From the NCBI RefSeq assembly GCF_003932755.1, contig NZ_CP024202.1:3968001-4032000 (forward strand): a stretch of 64,000 nucleotides of DNA, given 5' to 3'. Of the stretch, positions 54,809 through 64,000 are shown piece after piece; the first letter of the stretch is position 1; each line of letters starts with the position of its first letter. Position numbers and translations under genes: made by a program. Origin of the DNA: Methylomicrobium sp. wino1. GTDB lineage: Bacteria; Pseudomonadota; Gammaproteobacteria; Methylococcales; Methylomonadaceae. The notes below the pieces were generated by a model that saw only the letters and a program-made list of their open reading frames with translations, ran no database searches and was not told the origin of the DNA.

Positions 54809-57429
54809 TATTCTTGTTCTCCCGAGTCCTGTTCTATCTCTGTTTCATTATCGACTTCCCCACCTAATTCGGACTCCGCGTCCATTACGACGTCCTCGTC
54901 TTCGGCCAGACCTTCTATTCGATCGACTCCAACCACTTTTTCGTTTTTGTCGAGACGAATAACCGTAACGCCCTGAGTATTCCGGCCGACGATCGATATT
55001 TCATCGACGCGGGTTCTGACCAAGGTGCCGCCGTTCGTAATCAGCATGATCTCATCGCGCTCGGACACCAATACCGCCCCGACGACATTACCGTTACGCT
55101 CGGAGGTTTGTATCGATATCACGCCCTGCCCACCCCGGCCTTTACGCACGAATTCTTTCAAATGCGTCCGTTTACCGTAGCCATTTTCGGTGATCGTTAA
55201 TACAGTGCCTTCGGCCGATACGATCAGCGAAATGACTTTTTGCCCCGGCTGCAGTCTAATGCCGCGCACACCTGCCGCAGTCCGTCCCATTGAGCGAACG
55301 TCCTCTTCATTGAAACAAACCGCCTTACCATCGGTCGAGAACAGTAAAATATTTTGCTGACCGTCGGTCACGGCTACACCGACCAAGGCATCTTCTTCGC
55401 GCAAATCTATCGCGATTTTGCCGTTGGTGCGCTGACGTTCGAACTCGGGGAGCGGCGTTTTTTTAACGGTGCCGTTCGCGGTTGCCATAAAAATGAACTT
55501 ATCGACACTGAATTCTCTAACCGGTAGCAAAGCGTTAATATTTTCCCCGGATTCCAGCGGCAGCAAATTGACGAAAGGCTTGCCTCGCGATGCGCGGCTC
55601 GCGACCGGCAATTGATAAACCTTGAGCCAATAGACTTTACCTAGCGACGAGAAACAGAGAATCGTATCGTGCGTATTGGCAACGATCAATTTGTCGATAA
55701 AATCGGTTTCCTTCGTTGCCGTCGCTGATTTTCCACGACCGCCGCGCCGCTGCGCCTTATAATCGTCGAGCGGTTGTGCTTTAACATAACCTTCGTGCGA
55801 TACGGTCACGACCATATCTTCTTCGGTAATCAAATCCTCGTCGGTCAGATCGAGATGATCCTGCAAAATCTCGGTGCGCCGCTCGTCTCCGTATTCCGCT
55901 TTAATTGCTTCAAGCTCTTCCTTGATAACCTCCATCAACCGGACATCGCTGCCTAGAATTTCCAGATACTCGTCGATGAGTTTCAGCAAGTCTCTATATT
56001 CATTGACTATTTTTTCCTGCTCGAGACCGGTCAGACGGTGCAGGCGCAAGTCTAAAATCGCACTTGCTTGCGTTTCGGATAATCGGTAGTACCCGTTAAC
56101 CAAGCCGAATTCGGGCGTTAAATCCTCAGGTCTGGACCGGTCTGCATCGGCACGATCGAGCAAGGCATTGACCAAGCCGGCCTCCCAAGTCCTGGACAAG
56201 AGTCCGGCCTTCGCTTCCGCCGAATCTTTAGCCGATTTAATCAATGCGATCATTTCGTCAATATTGGCTAAAGCGATCGCCAAACCTTCGAGTATGTGAG
56301 CCCTATCCCGCGCCTTGCGTAAATTATAAACCGTTCTGCGCGTAACGATTTCCCGACGGTGATCGATAAAAGCCGTGAGAATCTCTTTTAGATTCATGCA
56401 ATGAGGACGGCCGCCTAAAAGCGCAACCATATTGATACCGAATACCGTCTGCATTTGCGTTTGCTTGTACAGATTATTCAGTATCACTTCGGGAACTTCG
56501 CCGCGTCGAAGTTCGATAACCATGCGCATACCATCCTTGTCGGATTCGTCGCGCAGACCTGAGATTCCCTCTAACTTGGCTTCCTTGACCATTTCGGCAA
56601 TTTTTTCCAACAGCCTGGCCTTATTAACCTGATACGGCAATTCGGTCGTAATGATCGCATAACGTCCGCTCTCGCCGATTTCCTCGAAATGGCAGCGAGC
56701 GCGCAAATAGACCTTGCCTCGACCCGTGGCATAGGCGCTACGAATCCCGGCCGCCCCGTTGATCGTTGCCGCCGTCGGAAAATCGGGCCCCGGAATAAAT
56801 TGCATCAACTCGCTAATCGTAATTTCAGGATTTTCAATTTGTGCAAGACAGGCACTGACGACTTCGGTTAGGTTATGCGGCGGGATATTGGTTGCCATGC
56901 CGACCGCGATACCGGACGAACCGTTGATTAGCAGCGTCGGCACCCGAGTCGGCAATACTTTGGGCTCGGATTCCGATTCGTCGTAGTTCGGTATGAAATC
57001 GACGGTTTCTTTATCGATATCGGCCAATAATTCATGCGCAATCTTGGCCATGCGAACTTCGGTGTACCGCATCGCCGCCGGAGAATCACCGTCGACCGAC
57101 CCGAAATTGCCTTGTCCGTCAATAAGCATGTAACGCAGAGAAAACGGTTGCGCCATCCTGACGATCGTATCGTAAACCGCGGTATCGCCATGAGGGTGAT
57201 ATTTACCAATAACGTCACCGACTACACGTGCGGATTTTTTATAAGCTTTGTTCCAATCATTGCCGAGTTCGCTCATTGCATAGAGAACACGGCGATGCAC
57301 CGGTTTCAGGCCGTCCCGAACATCGGGTAGTGCTCGACCAACTATCACGCTCATTGCATAGTCGAGATAGGACTGTTTCATCTCGTCTTCGAGATTGACA
57401 GGAATAATTTCTTTAGCGAAGTCCGACAT
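54808..57429 (-). CDS. gyrA: DNA gyrase subunit A
   Basis: The protein has 873 residues. The breakage-reunion domain has [19 protein letters not shown] and the active-site Tyr in [14 protein letters not shown]. The C-terminal domain has the wrapping GyrA box [12 protein letters not shown] and propeller blades. An acidic tail (about 845-873) is present. The position equal to E. coli Ser83 is Thr, a natural variant, and Asp87 is kept. It is the first gene of the gyrA-serC-pheA chain; its promoter should lie in 57430-57600. Confidence 0.98.
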   Translation of the reverse strand: MSDFAKEIIPVNLEDEMKQSYLDYAMSVIVGRALPDVRDGLKPVHRRVLYAMSELGNDWNKAYKKSARVVGDVIGKYHPHGDTAVYDTIVRMAQPFSLRYMLIDGQGNFGSVDGDSPAAMRYTEVRMAKIAHELLADIDKETVDFIPNYDESESEPKVLPTRVPTLLINGSSGIAVGMATNIPPHNLTEVVSACLAQIENPEITISELMQFIPGPDFPTAATINGAAGIRSAYATGRGKVYLRARCHFEEIGESGRYAIITTELPYQVNKARLLEKIAEMVKEAKLEGISGLRDESDKDGMRMVIELRRGEVPEVILNNLYKQTQMQTVFGINMVALLGGRPHCMNLKEILTAFIDHRREIVTRRTVYNLRKARDRAHILEGLAIALANIDEMIALIKSAKDSAEAKAGLLSRTWEAGLVNALLDRADADRSRPEDLTPEFGLVNGYYRLSETQASAILDLRLHRLTGLEQEKIVNEYRDLLKLIDEYLEILGSDVRLMEVIKEELEAIKAEYGDERRTEILQDHLDLTDEDLITEEDMVVTVSHEGYVKAQPLDDYKAQRRGGRGKSATATKETDFIDKLIVANTHDTILCFSSLGKVYWLKVYQLPVASRASRGKPFVNLLPLESGENINALLPVREFSVDKFIFMATANGTVKKTPLPEFERQRTNGKIAIDLREEDALVGVAVTDGQQNILLFSTDGKAVCFNEEDVRSMGRTAAGVRGIRLQPGQKVISLIVSAEGTVLTITENGYGKRTHLKEFVRKGRGGQGVISIQTSERNGNVVGAVLVSERDEIMLITNGGTLVRTRVDEISIVGRNTQGVTVIRLDKNEKVVGVDRIEGLAEDEDVVMDAESELGGEVDNETEIEQDSGEQE

Positions 57430-58068
57430 TGATCCGTTTTTTACAAAAATAAAGCCCGTTACCTAAATCGGCAAGCGGTTTCCTTCAATGAGATAATTCC
57501 GAAAAGACTTATAAAAATCCTTACATCCAATGGAATTACGCGAGATACCAAAACCGGGTGATTATAACAAAATGTCGAACGAGAGTCGAAGAGCTTACGA
57601 CTTTACCAGCAATTCCCAGTTTGAGCATTCTTGCTGGATTTAGGGTGTGGGGTATCCCTGTCGAGGAACGCCGTGAACCCATCCCTGGGGGCTTGACGGC
57701 AGCTAAACGCCAAGGATGGCGTGAATGCAGATTTTGCAGGAGCAAAAATCTGCCCCTGCTGCCGACATCCTCGCCAAGCATACCCCACAGCCTGCTTGAT
57801 CCCCAAATTGGGAATTGCTGACGACTTTATCAAAGCTTCTCAAATGGGGCTAGCGCAAGAGCTGCAAAACGCAGCCTCGACCAACAACACAAACGCCATT
57901 TTTGACACAAAAGCATCATAGACCTGCCATCTATGTCACTTTTTTTTACAAAAGTTTAATATGCTTTTAATAACATATTACTAAATCATTGAAAATACTT
58001 ATTTTGATTAGATAGGCCTTGATATTGCTTCATTTATTATGAAACAACATTGATCAGAGGTGAAGACA
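57430..58068. other. 639-bp intergenic region upstream of gyrA
   Basis: The gap separates divergent gyrA and the small 58069 gene. The repeat element at 57608-57819 fills its centre. The A+T-rich stretch 57950-58060 probably carries the promoter of the small gene. I see no further gene. Confidence 0.5.
57608..57819. repeat. 212-bp inverted-repeat element with flanking direct repeats
   Basis: AGCAATTCCCAGTTTG (57608-57623) and CAAATTGGGAATTGCT (57804-57819) pair at 15 of 16 positions. Further inside, GTGTGGGGTAT faces ATACCCCACAG. ACGACTTTACC (57597-57607) and ACGACTTTATC (57821-57831) lie directly outside, a near-perfect 11-bp direct repeat that looks like a target duplication. Confidence 0.78.
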
Positions 58069-58275
58069 ATGGAAAATCAAACTATAGAAATCACAAGCCA
58101 AGCACAGTCCGCATTCATCGAAATGCTAAGCGCTGAATTTATTGCGCAAACCGGAGTTGGCGTTTATGCCTATCTGACACCGCTTGCGATCAACAGCTTA
58201 TTCAGACAATATTTACAACACAGAGAGCCGCTAAGGGCATTCACGAAGCAATATGTGAAAACCGTTTTGGTTTAA
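58069..58275 (+). CDS. small uncharacterised protein, 68 residues
   Basis: I recognise no family. The sequence (MENQTIEITSQAQSAFIEML...) is helical with a central aliphatic stretch and a basic C-terminus, and has no signal peptide. I use ATG 58069 because AGAGGTGA precedes it at the correct distance; GTG 58060 is the alternative. It is monocistronic between gyrA and hemN, with its own A+T-rich upstream region. Confidence 0.6.
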   Translation: MENQTIEITSQAQSAFIEMLSAEFIAQTGVGVYAYLTPLAINSLFRQYLQHREPLRAFTKQYVKTVLV

Positions 58276-58327
58276 TTGCAACCAAAAACAGGAAACGAAG
58301 AACGCTAAAATCGGTTTTCTGGATTTC

Positions 58328-58366
58328 TTAGACATGGATTTGCAAATAACGCAAATCCCATGTCTA
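58328..58366. terminator. long hairpin between convergent genes
   Basis: TTAGACATGG-ATTTGC pairs with GCAAATCCCATGTCTAA around AAATAAC, a 16-bp stem with one bulge. It sits eight bases before the hemN stop and 53 bases past the small gene. It may terminate in both directions, but no U-run follows. Confidence 0.5.
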
Positions 58367-58373
58367 ACGGATT

Positions 58374-59750
58374 TTAAATAACTTTGGAAAACTGTTTTTT
58401 TTCAGTAAGATAGCGATCGAATACCATACAGATATTGCGAATAAGCAAACGTCCGGCAGGTCGCACTAAAATTTGGTCGGTATCGATCGTCAAAAGTCCA
58501 TCTTTGGCCATTTTCTGCAACTTAATCAATTCGTGCTCGAAGTATGTCTTGAAATCGATTGCGAACTCGCGCTCCAGCGGTCTGAATTCAAGCTCGAAGT
58601 GACAGATCAACCCGCTGATGACCGCCCGCCTCAGTTTGTCGTCCCGGTTCAATTCAAACCCTTTGAACACCGGCAAACGTCCCTGTTCTATCGTTCGCCG
58701 ATAAGTGTCAAGATCTTTTACATTTTGAATGTAGGCATCGCCCACTCGACCGATTGAAGTAATACCCAAGCCAATCAAATCGCATTCGGAGTGTGTCGAA
58801 TAGCCCTGAAAATTTCGGTACAGCTTTCCTTCGCGCTGAGCAACCGCCAATTCGTCATTCGGTTTTGCGAAGTGATCCATGCCGATATAAACATAACCGG
58901 CTTCGGTCAAGCGCTGGATTACCATTTGCAAAATCGCCAACTTGACCTCCGGAGCCGGTATGTCGGCATCATTGATCTGGCGCTGAGTTTTGAAGCGCTG
59001 CGGCAAATGCGCATAATTGAACACCGAAAACCGCTCGGGCGAGACTTCAAGAATCTTTTCCAATGTTCGTGAAAACGACTCGACGGTCTGTAGCGGCAAC
59101 CCGTAAATCAAATCAATACTGGTCGAACGAAAGCCTTCGTTGCGTGCCGCCTCCAATACCGCAAAGGTTTCCTGTTCGGTCTGAATACGGTTGACCGCTT
59201 TTTGTACATCGGGTTCGAAATCCTGCAAACCCAAGCTAATCCGGTTAAAACCCAATTCCCGTAATACGGCTATCGTCCGATCGTCGGTTTCTCTAGGATC
59301 GACTTCGATAGAGTATTGTCCTTCGTCATCCTCGCGCAGATTGAAATGCTGGCGAGTCATCGCCATCAGTCGCCGCATTTGGTTCTCATTTAAGAAAGTA
59401 GGCGTTCCGCCGCCCCAATGCAATTGATCGACGACACGGCCTCGATCGAACAAAGCGCCCTGCATTTCGATTTCGCGGCAAAGATCGTTTAAATACGGCT
59501 CGGCATGCGCGCGATTTTTGGTAACGATCTTATTGCACGCACAGTAGTAGCAGACCGTATCGCAAAACGGAATATGAAAATAAAGCGATAACGGGCCTCC
59601 GAGCCTATTCGATTGCTCGATATGACGTAAATAATCCGCTTCTCCGAAATTCTCGTGTAATTCCAAAGCGGTCGGATAAGACGTATATCGAGGCCCGGCC
59701 TGATCGTAACGATGAATGAGATCGAGATCGAACGTTACGGACTGGTCCAT
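58374..59750 (-). CDS. hemN: oxygen-independent coproporphyrinogen III oxidase
   Basis: The protein has 458 residues, a radical-SAM enzyme. The cluster motif is FCDTVCYYCACNK (CxxxCxxC plus Cys), preceded by the RYTSYPTA substrate motif and followed by LHWGGGTPTF. HemN makes protoporphyrinogen without oxygen. Its ATG shares one base with the ccmI stop, so haem synthesis is tied to the cytochrome c maturation operon. Confidence 0.95.
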   Translation of the reverse strand: MDQSVTFDLDLIHRYDQAGPRYTSYPTALELHENFGEADYLRHIEQSNRLGGPLSLYFHIPFCDTVCYYCACNKIVTKNRAHAEPYLNDLCREIEMQGALFDRGRVVDQLHWGGGTPTFLNENQMRRLMAMTRQHFNLREDDEGQYSIEVDPRETDDRTIAVLRELGFNRISLGLQDFEPDVQKAVNRIQTEQETFAVLEAARNEGFRSTSIDLIYGLPLQTVESFSRTLEKILEVSPERFSVFNYAHLPQRFKTQRQINDADIPAPEVKLAILQMVIQRLTEAGYVYIGMDHFAKPNDELAVAQREGKLYRNFQGYSTHSECDLIGLGITSIGRVGDAYIQNVKDLDTYRRTIEQGRLPVFKGFELNRDDKLRRAVISGLICHFELEFRPLEREFAIDFKTYFEHELIKLQKMAKDGLLTIDTDQILVRPAGRLLIRNICMVFDRYLTEKKQFSKVI

Positions 59751-60955
59751 TATTTAACCTTTTGATCGATCGTTATAGTAACGCCTTCTGTTTCAGCTGG
59801 TGCAACGCTCTCCACAAAACCAATCCAATCGCCTGGACGAGATTCTGCCTGACCCGACATGGAAATTCGGGCGCTAATTTTAACACGATCGAAATTTGAC
59901 AACCTCATCTCCGGCATCATCGCCTGCTCGTCGCTCAACACAACTGTTATAGGTAAATCAGCCACTTGTTTCTTAACAATCGCCAGCGGCATTGGTGGCC
60001 CCTGTAATGCCTGAGCATAAATAAATACGGTATCGGTGGCGGAGACAGCGCCTTGCAATTCATCGGAGATAGCTACATTGACCTTCAGGTCTTTAGCGAT
60101 AGCTGCCGGCTGCTGCTCGGCAGGCGCCGTACCTAATCTCTCCATGACTTGTGCAATCAAACCCTGCACTTCCCGGTGTGGCTCGGAACCTGTCGGCAAT
60201 TGCGCGGCTAATTTTTGCCAATGCCGTAAGGCTTCGTCATATTTACCCGCTTCGGCTTTAGCCATGCCCGACAACCACAATGCCGTCGAATCATCCGGCG
60301 CCAATTTAAGCGCCTTCGCAAGCAATTCCGTCGGTTTCCCGGATAATAGACCGTCATTAGCCATCGCCAGCGCATCGGCGTACTGAAGCAGCACATCGGC
60401 CCGGTCGCCCAACAGACGATAAGCCTCCGAAAAGGCTTGCGCCGATTCGGAATAGCGGTTCATGTATTTGTAAGAACGTCCAAGCATCAACCAACCTTCC
60501 GCATCGTCCGGTTGGCTTTGTAGACGCTGAGCCAACCCTGAAACCATCGCATTGATTTCATCAATCTGCTGCGCGGCTCTGTCCGCTTCCGGCAACAATG
60601 CATCGGCGTTACCTAAAGCGCGGTACAAAGTCACCGAAACCAACGGTATAACGATCAATGCCAAAACGATCAACCACCGGCCCGATGATTCCGATTGCCG
60701 CGAAGTCGACTCAATGTGCAAATCATCGGCCAGCACCGATTGCAATTCTTGGTATAAGTCTTCGTATTCATCCGCCGTAATCGTTCCGGCCGAGCGCTGC
60801 TCTTTTAAATCCAGCAGACGCTGCTTAGCGATATCGACATTGAAGCGCTCCGTTTCGATGTCTATTGAACCCGGTCGACGCCATAACGGCGGCAATACAA
60901 ACGCAAACGCTACCGCGATCAAAACGCTTGCGGTCAGCCAAAATTCTGTCGTCAC
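59750..60955 (-). CDS. ccmI: cytochrome c biogenesis protein CcmI (TPR)
   Basis: The protein has 401 residues. Two N-terminal membrane helices (LTASVLIAVAFAFVLPPLW; WLIVLALIVIPLVSVTLYRA) flank a leucine-zipper-like loop; TPR repeats follow (EGWLMLGRSYKYMNRYSESA; ALWLSGMAKAEAGKYDEALR), then a beta-rich C-domain. CcmI carries apocytochrome to the haem lyase CcmF/H. It overlaps ccmH by four bases and hemN by one. Confidence 0.92.
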   Translation of the reverse strand: MTTEFWLTASVLIAVAFAFVLPPLWRRPGSIDIETERFNVDIAKQRLLDLKEQRSAGTITADEYEDLYQELQSVLADDLHIESTSRQSESSGRWLIVLALIVIPLVSVTLYRALGNADALLPEADRAAQQIDEINAMVSGLAQRLQSQPDDAEGWLMLGRSYKYMNRYSESAQAFSEAYRLLGDRADVLLQYADALAMANDGLLSGKPTELLAKALKLAPDDSTALWLSGMAKAEAGKYDEALRHWQKLAAQLPTGSEPHREVQGLIAQVMERLGTAPAEQQPAAIAKDLKVNVAISDELQGAVSATDTVFIYAQALQGPPMPLAIVKKQVADLPITVVLSDEQAMMPEMRLSNFDRVKISARISMSGQAESRPGDWIGFVESVAPAETEGVTITIDQKVK

Positions 60956-61452
60956 CGATCATCTCCTTGTTCCAATAAACGGCGAATTTCTTCCGATTGT
61001 GCAGAATCATGCGCAGACTCGGAATGAGTCGCCAAACGTTTTTTACGCACGACACTCCAAGCAACCAATAAGCCGATCACTAAAAACAATAACGGCGCCA
61101 ACCATAATAAACTGGTCTTAGCCTTCATCGGAGGATTGTACAATACGAAATCGCCATAACGCTGAGTCATAAAATCGACAATCTCCTGCCTTGACTTGCC
61201 TTGTTGCAGCATTTTGTAAACTCGGGCACGCAAATCTTTCGCCAAATCGGCGTTCGAATCGGCAATAGTCTGGTTTTGGCAAACCAAACAACGTAACTCG
61301 GAAATCAGCGAGTTGTAAACTCGCTCTTGTTCGGGAGTATCAAAATTCTTGACCTCGACAGCCGCGGCAATGGCCTGAACGCCCCACAATAAAAAGAAGG
61401 CTAAAAATATAATACGCATAATTGCATTGATCGAATGATTAGTAACGTGCAT
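60952..61452 (-). CDS. ccmH: cytochrome c maturation protein CcmH
   Basis: The protein has 166 residues. The signal region is MRIIFLAFFLLWGVQAIAAA, the redox motif is ELRCLVCQNQTIADSNADLA (LRCxxCQ), and one C-terminal membrane helix is LLWLAPLLFLVIGLLVAW. It reduces apocytochrome c for haem attachment. ATG 61452 has AGG upstream; ATG 61419 would put the signal peptide right at the N-terminus and is a fair alternative. Confidence 0.92.
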   Translation of the reverse strand: MHVTNHSINAIMRIIFLAFFLLWGVQAIAAAVEVKNFDTPEQERVYNSLISELRCLVCQNQTIADSNADLAKDLRARVYKMLQQGKSRQEIVDFMTQRYGDFVLYNPPMKAKTSLLWLAPLLFLVIGLLVAWSVVRKKRLATHSESAHDSAQSEEIRRLLEQGDDR

Positions 61453-61518
61453 GAATTAACCTGAAAAAGCATCTACCTTGCCCTTCAAGAGAGACTTGGA
61501 TCAAGGAAACACCTTAGG

Positions 61519-62346
61519 CTATATCCGCAATAGAAAAAAACGCATGACTCGATAAATTCCGTTCATGACGAATAGAAAACCCAGCATGAATAGTAAATTG
61601 GAAACGGTCAATAATCTGGGTAAATTGATCAAATAAGCAAAAAGACCTTCCGGCTCGTTGACATAGCGGCGATTATTGATCTCGGAGTCGGCATATTGCG
61701 CGGCCAGTTTTTTGAATTCGACAGCCTGGTTATTGGCTTGATAACTATCCTCGGAAAACTGATTATCGAATCCAAGATAGCTGACCCCTTGGTAAACTTT
61801 ATGCGTGACCTTTTCATCCAAGGTATTCCAGGCATCATTAACATGAAGTGCCATAGCGACCGTATCGTCGACCATTTCCCGTAAGGCTTCATCAATAACA
61901 AGCTCATCATCGATGATTTCCAGGCTCATAATAAACTCTTTCGATAAAAGCAAAGGATTAAATCCAGGCTGATGACCGGGTGCGGATTGGTTGAAAATAT
62001 ACGGCGAAACTTCAGTCTCGGCAAACGGGTTGGAATACAGAGGATTTTCAGTTTCGGCAGCTTTACGATTAAAGGAGTTAGCGCCAAAATCGCCTTGTTT
62101 TTTCAGGGGCGCTAACCGCTGCCGACCGCCCAGCTCACTCGAAGAGGCGTCAGATTTTTTTTGTATTTGCCTTAAGGCATCGGCAACGAGAGACCTTTCT
62201 TTAAGTTCGGAACCATCATCAAGTCGGCTTTCGGGTTCGATTGCATCAAGATTGTCCGCACCACCCTGAGCCTTAAGCGCAATGCTTGCCGCCGGGGCGT
62301 AGATACTATAAGCGCACAACAAAAAAAGCAGACATAACTTTGTCAC
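61519..62346 (-). CDS. uncharacterised membrane protein inside the ccm operon
   Basis: The protein has 275 residues. It has an N-terminal signal (TKLCLLFLLCAYSIYAPAAS), a polar periplasmic part of about 210 residues, and one C-terminal membrane helix (LTVSNLLFMLGFLFVMNGIY) with a basic end. I do not know a family. There is no Cys-x-x-Cys or haem motif, and only single Cys residues occur in the signal. It lies between ccmG (23 bases) and ccmH (66 bases) on the same strand. This suggests a role in cytochrome c maturation, but that is only by position. Confidence 0.65.
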   Translation of the reverse strand: MTKLCLLFLLCAYSIYAPAASIALKAQGGADNLDAIEPESRLDDGSELKERSLVADALRQIQKKSDASSSELGGRQRLAPLKKQGDFGANSFNRKAAETENPLYSNPFAETEVSPYIFNQSAPGHQPGFNPLLLSKEFIMSLEIIDDELVIDEALREMVDDTVAMALHVNDAWNTLDEKVTHKVYQGVSYLGFDNQFSEDSYQANNQAVEFKKLAAQYADSEINNRRYVNEPEGLFAYLINLPRLLTVSNLLFMLGFLFVMNGIYRVMRFFLLRI

Positions 62347-62369
62347 ATAGCCGTACCATTTCTAAAAAT

Positions 62370-62897
62370 TTATTCAGCCTGCAAAGCATTCAAAAGAGGT
62401 AAGAATATCGTTTCAATATCTTTATCAGTCACAGGCCCTGTATGCTTGTAACGAACTACGCCTTGCTTGTCGATTACAAACGTTTCCGGAACGCCATAAA
62501 CTCCCCAATCGATTCCGGTCAATCCTTCCATATCCAAGACACTGACATCATAAGGATTACCCAATCTGGCCAGCCAGTTTTTTGCCGCTTCCGGTTCATC
62601 CTTGTAATTGAGGCCAATAATAACAGCCAATTTTTGCTCCGCCAACCGATTAAGCACCGGATGTTCGGCACGGCACGACACACACCAGGAAGCCCAAACA
62701 TTCAGCAACCAAATTTGCCCATTCAAATCCGCCGTACTCAAGGTACGTGATGGATCCTCCAAGGTTTGCAGCGTAAAAGGCGGGGCCGGCTTATCGATGA
62801 ATGGCGACGGAATTTCACGCGGATTGAGATTCAAACCGATCGCCAAAAAAATCGCCAGTACTGCAAAAATTAAAAGTGGCGTCAAAAATTTAAGCAT
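62370..62897 (-). CDS. ccmG: thiol:disulfide interchange protein CcmG/DsbE
   Basis: The protein has 175 residues. An N-terminal membrane anchor (LTPLLIFAVLAIFLAIGLNL) is followed by a thioredoxin fold with WLLNVWASWCVSCRAEHPVL (WCVSC redox pair) and GVYGVPETFVIDKQG with the cis-Pro. It delivers reductant to the cytochrome c apoprotein system. It overlaps ccmF by eight bases. Confidence 0.94.
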   Translation of the reverse strand: MLKFLTPLLIFAVLAIFLAIGLNLNPREIPSPFIDKPAPPFTLQTLEDPSRTLSTADLNGQIWLLNVWASWCVSCRAEHPVLNRLAEQKLAVIIGLNYKDEPEAAKNWLARLGNPYDVSVLDMEGLTGIDWGVYGVPETFVIDKQGVVRYKHTGPVTDKDIETIFLPLLNALQAE

Positions 62898-64000
62898 TTT
62901 TGCTTACCCGCTGTTTTTTATTGGTCATTCGATAACGTCTGTCGCAAACAGCCCAGAGACCGCCCAATGCCATGAAAACCCCGCCGATCCATATCCACCG
63001 TATAAAGGCTTTATAATAAACTCGCATGCTCCATGCGCCCGAATCGCCCAAGGGTTCGCCGATCGCAACGAAAAGATCGCGAAATAAACCGGCATCGATC
63101 GCGGCTTCGGTCATCGGCATTTGTTGCACTCGGTAAATTCTTTTTTGCGGTTCGAGTTTAGCGACCGTTTTATCATCGTAACTGACCGTCAAATGACCTT
63201 GTTGCGCTCGATAATTCGCCCCTTCAACCACATCAATACCATGAAATTCGAACACATAACCGGACATTTCCAGCTTGTCGCCGGGTGCCATTCTGACGTC
63301 TTTTTCAATACTATAAACCGAGGTCAAGGTAATCCCGACGATAAAGACCGCAACACCCAAATGCGCCAAGGTCATGCCGTAAAAGGCTCTCGGCACTTTC
63401 AGCAAGGCTGTAAAATCAGGCATTTTATGCCCTAGACGCTCTGAAAAGGCCAGTCCGGTCAGCGCCGTCGTCCACAGCGCCAACGTCAAGCCGATCGCGG
63501 CAGCCCACGAATAATAGGGCATCAACAACGGTAATGCCGCGCCGAGCAACAGGCAGCCCAGCATCAGCCAACGGATTCGTAGCGCGAGCGCGTTGAACTG
63601 GTCTTTTTTCCAACGTAGCAAAACGCCGATACCCGAGACCACGGCAAGCGGCGCCATCAAAGGAACAAAAATCGCATTGAAATAAGGCGGCCCGACCGAA
63701 ATTTTGCCCATGCCCAACGCATCGATAAACAACGGATATAAGGTACCGACCAAAATACTGGCCGCCGTCACGACCAATAGTACATTGTTCAATAACAATG
63801 CGGACTCTTTCGAAATCATATCGAAGCTAGCGCTGCTTTTCACCGCCGGCGCTCTAATCGCATAAAGCAGCAACGAACCGCCGACAACAATGGCCAGAAA
63901 AATCAAAATGAACAAACCGCGCGCCGGATCGCTGGCAAAGGCATGCACCGAAGTCAATACGCCGGAACGGACCAAAAAAGTACCCAACAGACTCAACGAA
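62890..64000 (-). CDS. ccmF: haem lyase CcmF, C-terminal part (runs off the window)
   Basis: About 370 residues are present, out of about 650 usual. The visible part opens in the conserved membrane segment LLGTFLVRSGVLTSVHAFAS, followed by ASDPARGLF, then periplasmic and membrane segments and a basic C-terminus. CcmF joins haem to apocytochrome c together with CcmH and CcmI. The true start lies beyond position 64000; the ATG at 63996 is internal. Confidence 0.93.
   Translation of the reverse strand, partial: SLSLLGTFLVRSGVLTSVHAFASDPARGLFILIFLAIVVGGSLLLYAIRAPAVKSSASFDMISKESALLLNNVLLVVTAASILVGTLYPLFIDALGMGKISVGPPYFNAIFVPLMAPLAVVSGIGVLLRWKKDQFNALALRIRWLMLGCLLLGAALPLLMPYYSWAAAIGLTLALWTTALTGLAFSERLGHKMPDFTALLKVPRAFYGMTLAHLGVAVFIVGITLTSVYSIEKDVRMAPGDKLEMSGYVFEFHGIDVVEGANYRAQQGHLTVSYDDKTVAKLEPQKRIYRVQQMPMTEAAIDAGLFRDLFVAIGEPLGDSGAWSMRVYYKAFIRWIWIGGVFMALGGLWAVCDRRYRMTNKKQRVSKNA

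Noticed and set aside
60552-61121. 189-codon frame antisense to ccmI/ccmH
   Set aside because: Composition and lack of motifs mark it as a shadow of the real genes.
1-64000. tRNA, rRNA, riboswitch or prophage content
   Set aside because: I looked for clover-leaf patterns, rRNA motifs, known riboswitch cores and phage structural genes and saw none I could support by eye.

Overview
The window looks like chromosomal DNA of a gammaproteobacterium, most likely a Methylococcales methanotroph of the Methylomicrobium/Methylotuvimicrobium type. This is inferred from the conserved block gyrA-serC-pheA-hisC-tyrA-aroA-cmk-rpsA-ihfB-lapA, a ccm-hemN operon, feoABC, trkAH, an exosortase-A-type O-glycan ligase, and a high density of short palindromic intergenic repeats. 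No methane-oxidation gene is in the window, so the genus is a guess.

Region 1 (1-13.0 kb) is a surface-polysaccharide locus: a WbsX-type protein, a methyltransferase, a large unrecognised protein, a GT2 glycosyltransferase fused to a beta-propeller-like domain, a NodB deacetylase, two more GT2 enzymes, two sulfotransferases and an exosortase-A-associated O-glycosylation ligase. Region 2 (13.0-25.2 kb) is an accessory, decaying segment. It holds two copies of a Uma2-nuclease plus AAA-ATPase/PD-(D/E)XK pair (one pair broken by a stop codon and by two compensating frameshifts) and a fragment of a third Uma2 gene. It also holds a VapB antitoxin with an amber-interrupted VapC, a UPF0175-like remnant, a group II intron whose maturase has lost its RT core, a membrane sulfatase-like protein and an acyltransferase.

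Region 3 (25.2-45.4 kb) is mixed housekeeping: a SPOR-domain protein, a LEA-type lipoprotein, the methionine-salvage genes mtnB-mtnD-mtnC, a FlgO-like lipoprotein, an L,D-transpeptidase next to an M15-type peptidase, MarC, the TrkA-TrkH potassium system, a REC-PP2C phosphatase, a SprA-like HExxH protein, a HerA-type ATPase and feoABC under a clear Fur box. Region 4 (45.8-57.4 kb, minus strand) is the gyrA...rpsA-ihfB-lapA aromatic-amino-acid and translation block. Region 5 (58-64 kb, minus strand) is a ccmF-ccmG-unknown-ccmH-ccmI-hemN operon that joins cytochrome c maturation to haem synthesis.

The most unusual content is in the gaps between genes. At least five families of small non-coding inverted-repeat elements can be delineated by eye. 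One 64-bp element with 15-bp terminal repeats and 4-bp target duplications sits inside a second repeat family, whose uninterrupted copy is also present here. Another repeat of that family supplies the last codons and the stop of a neighbouring gene.
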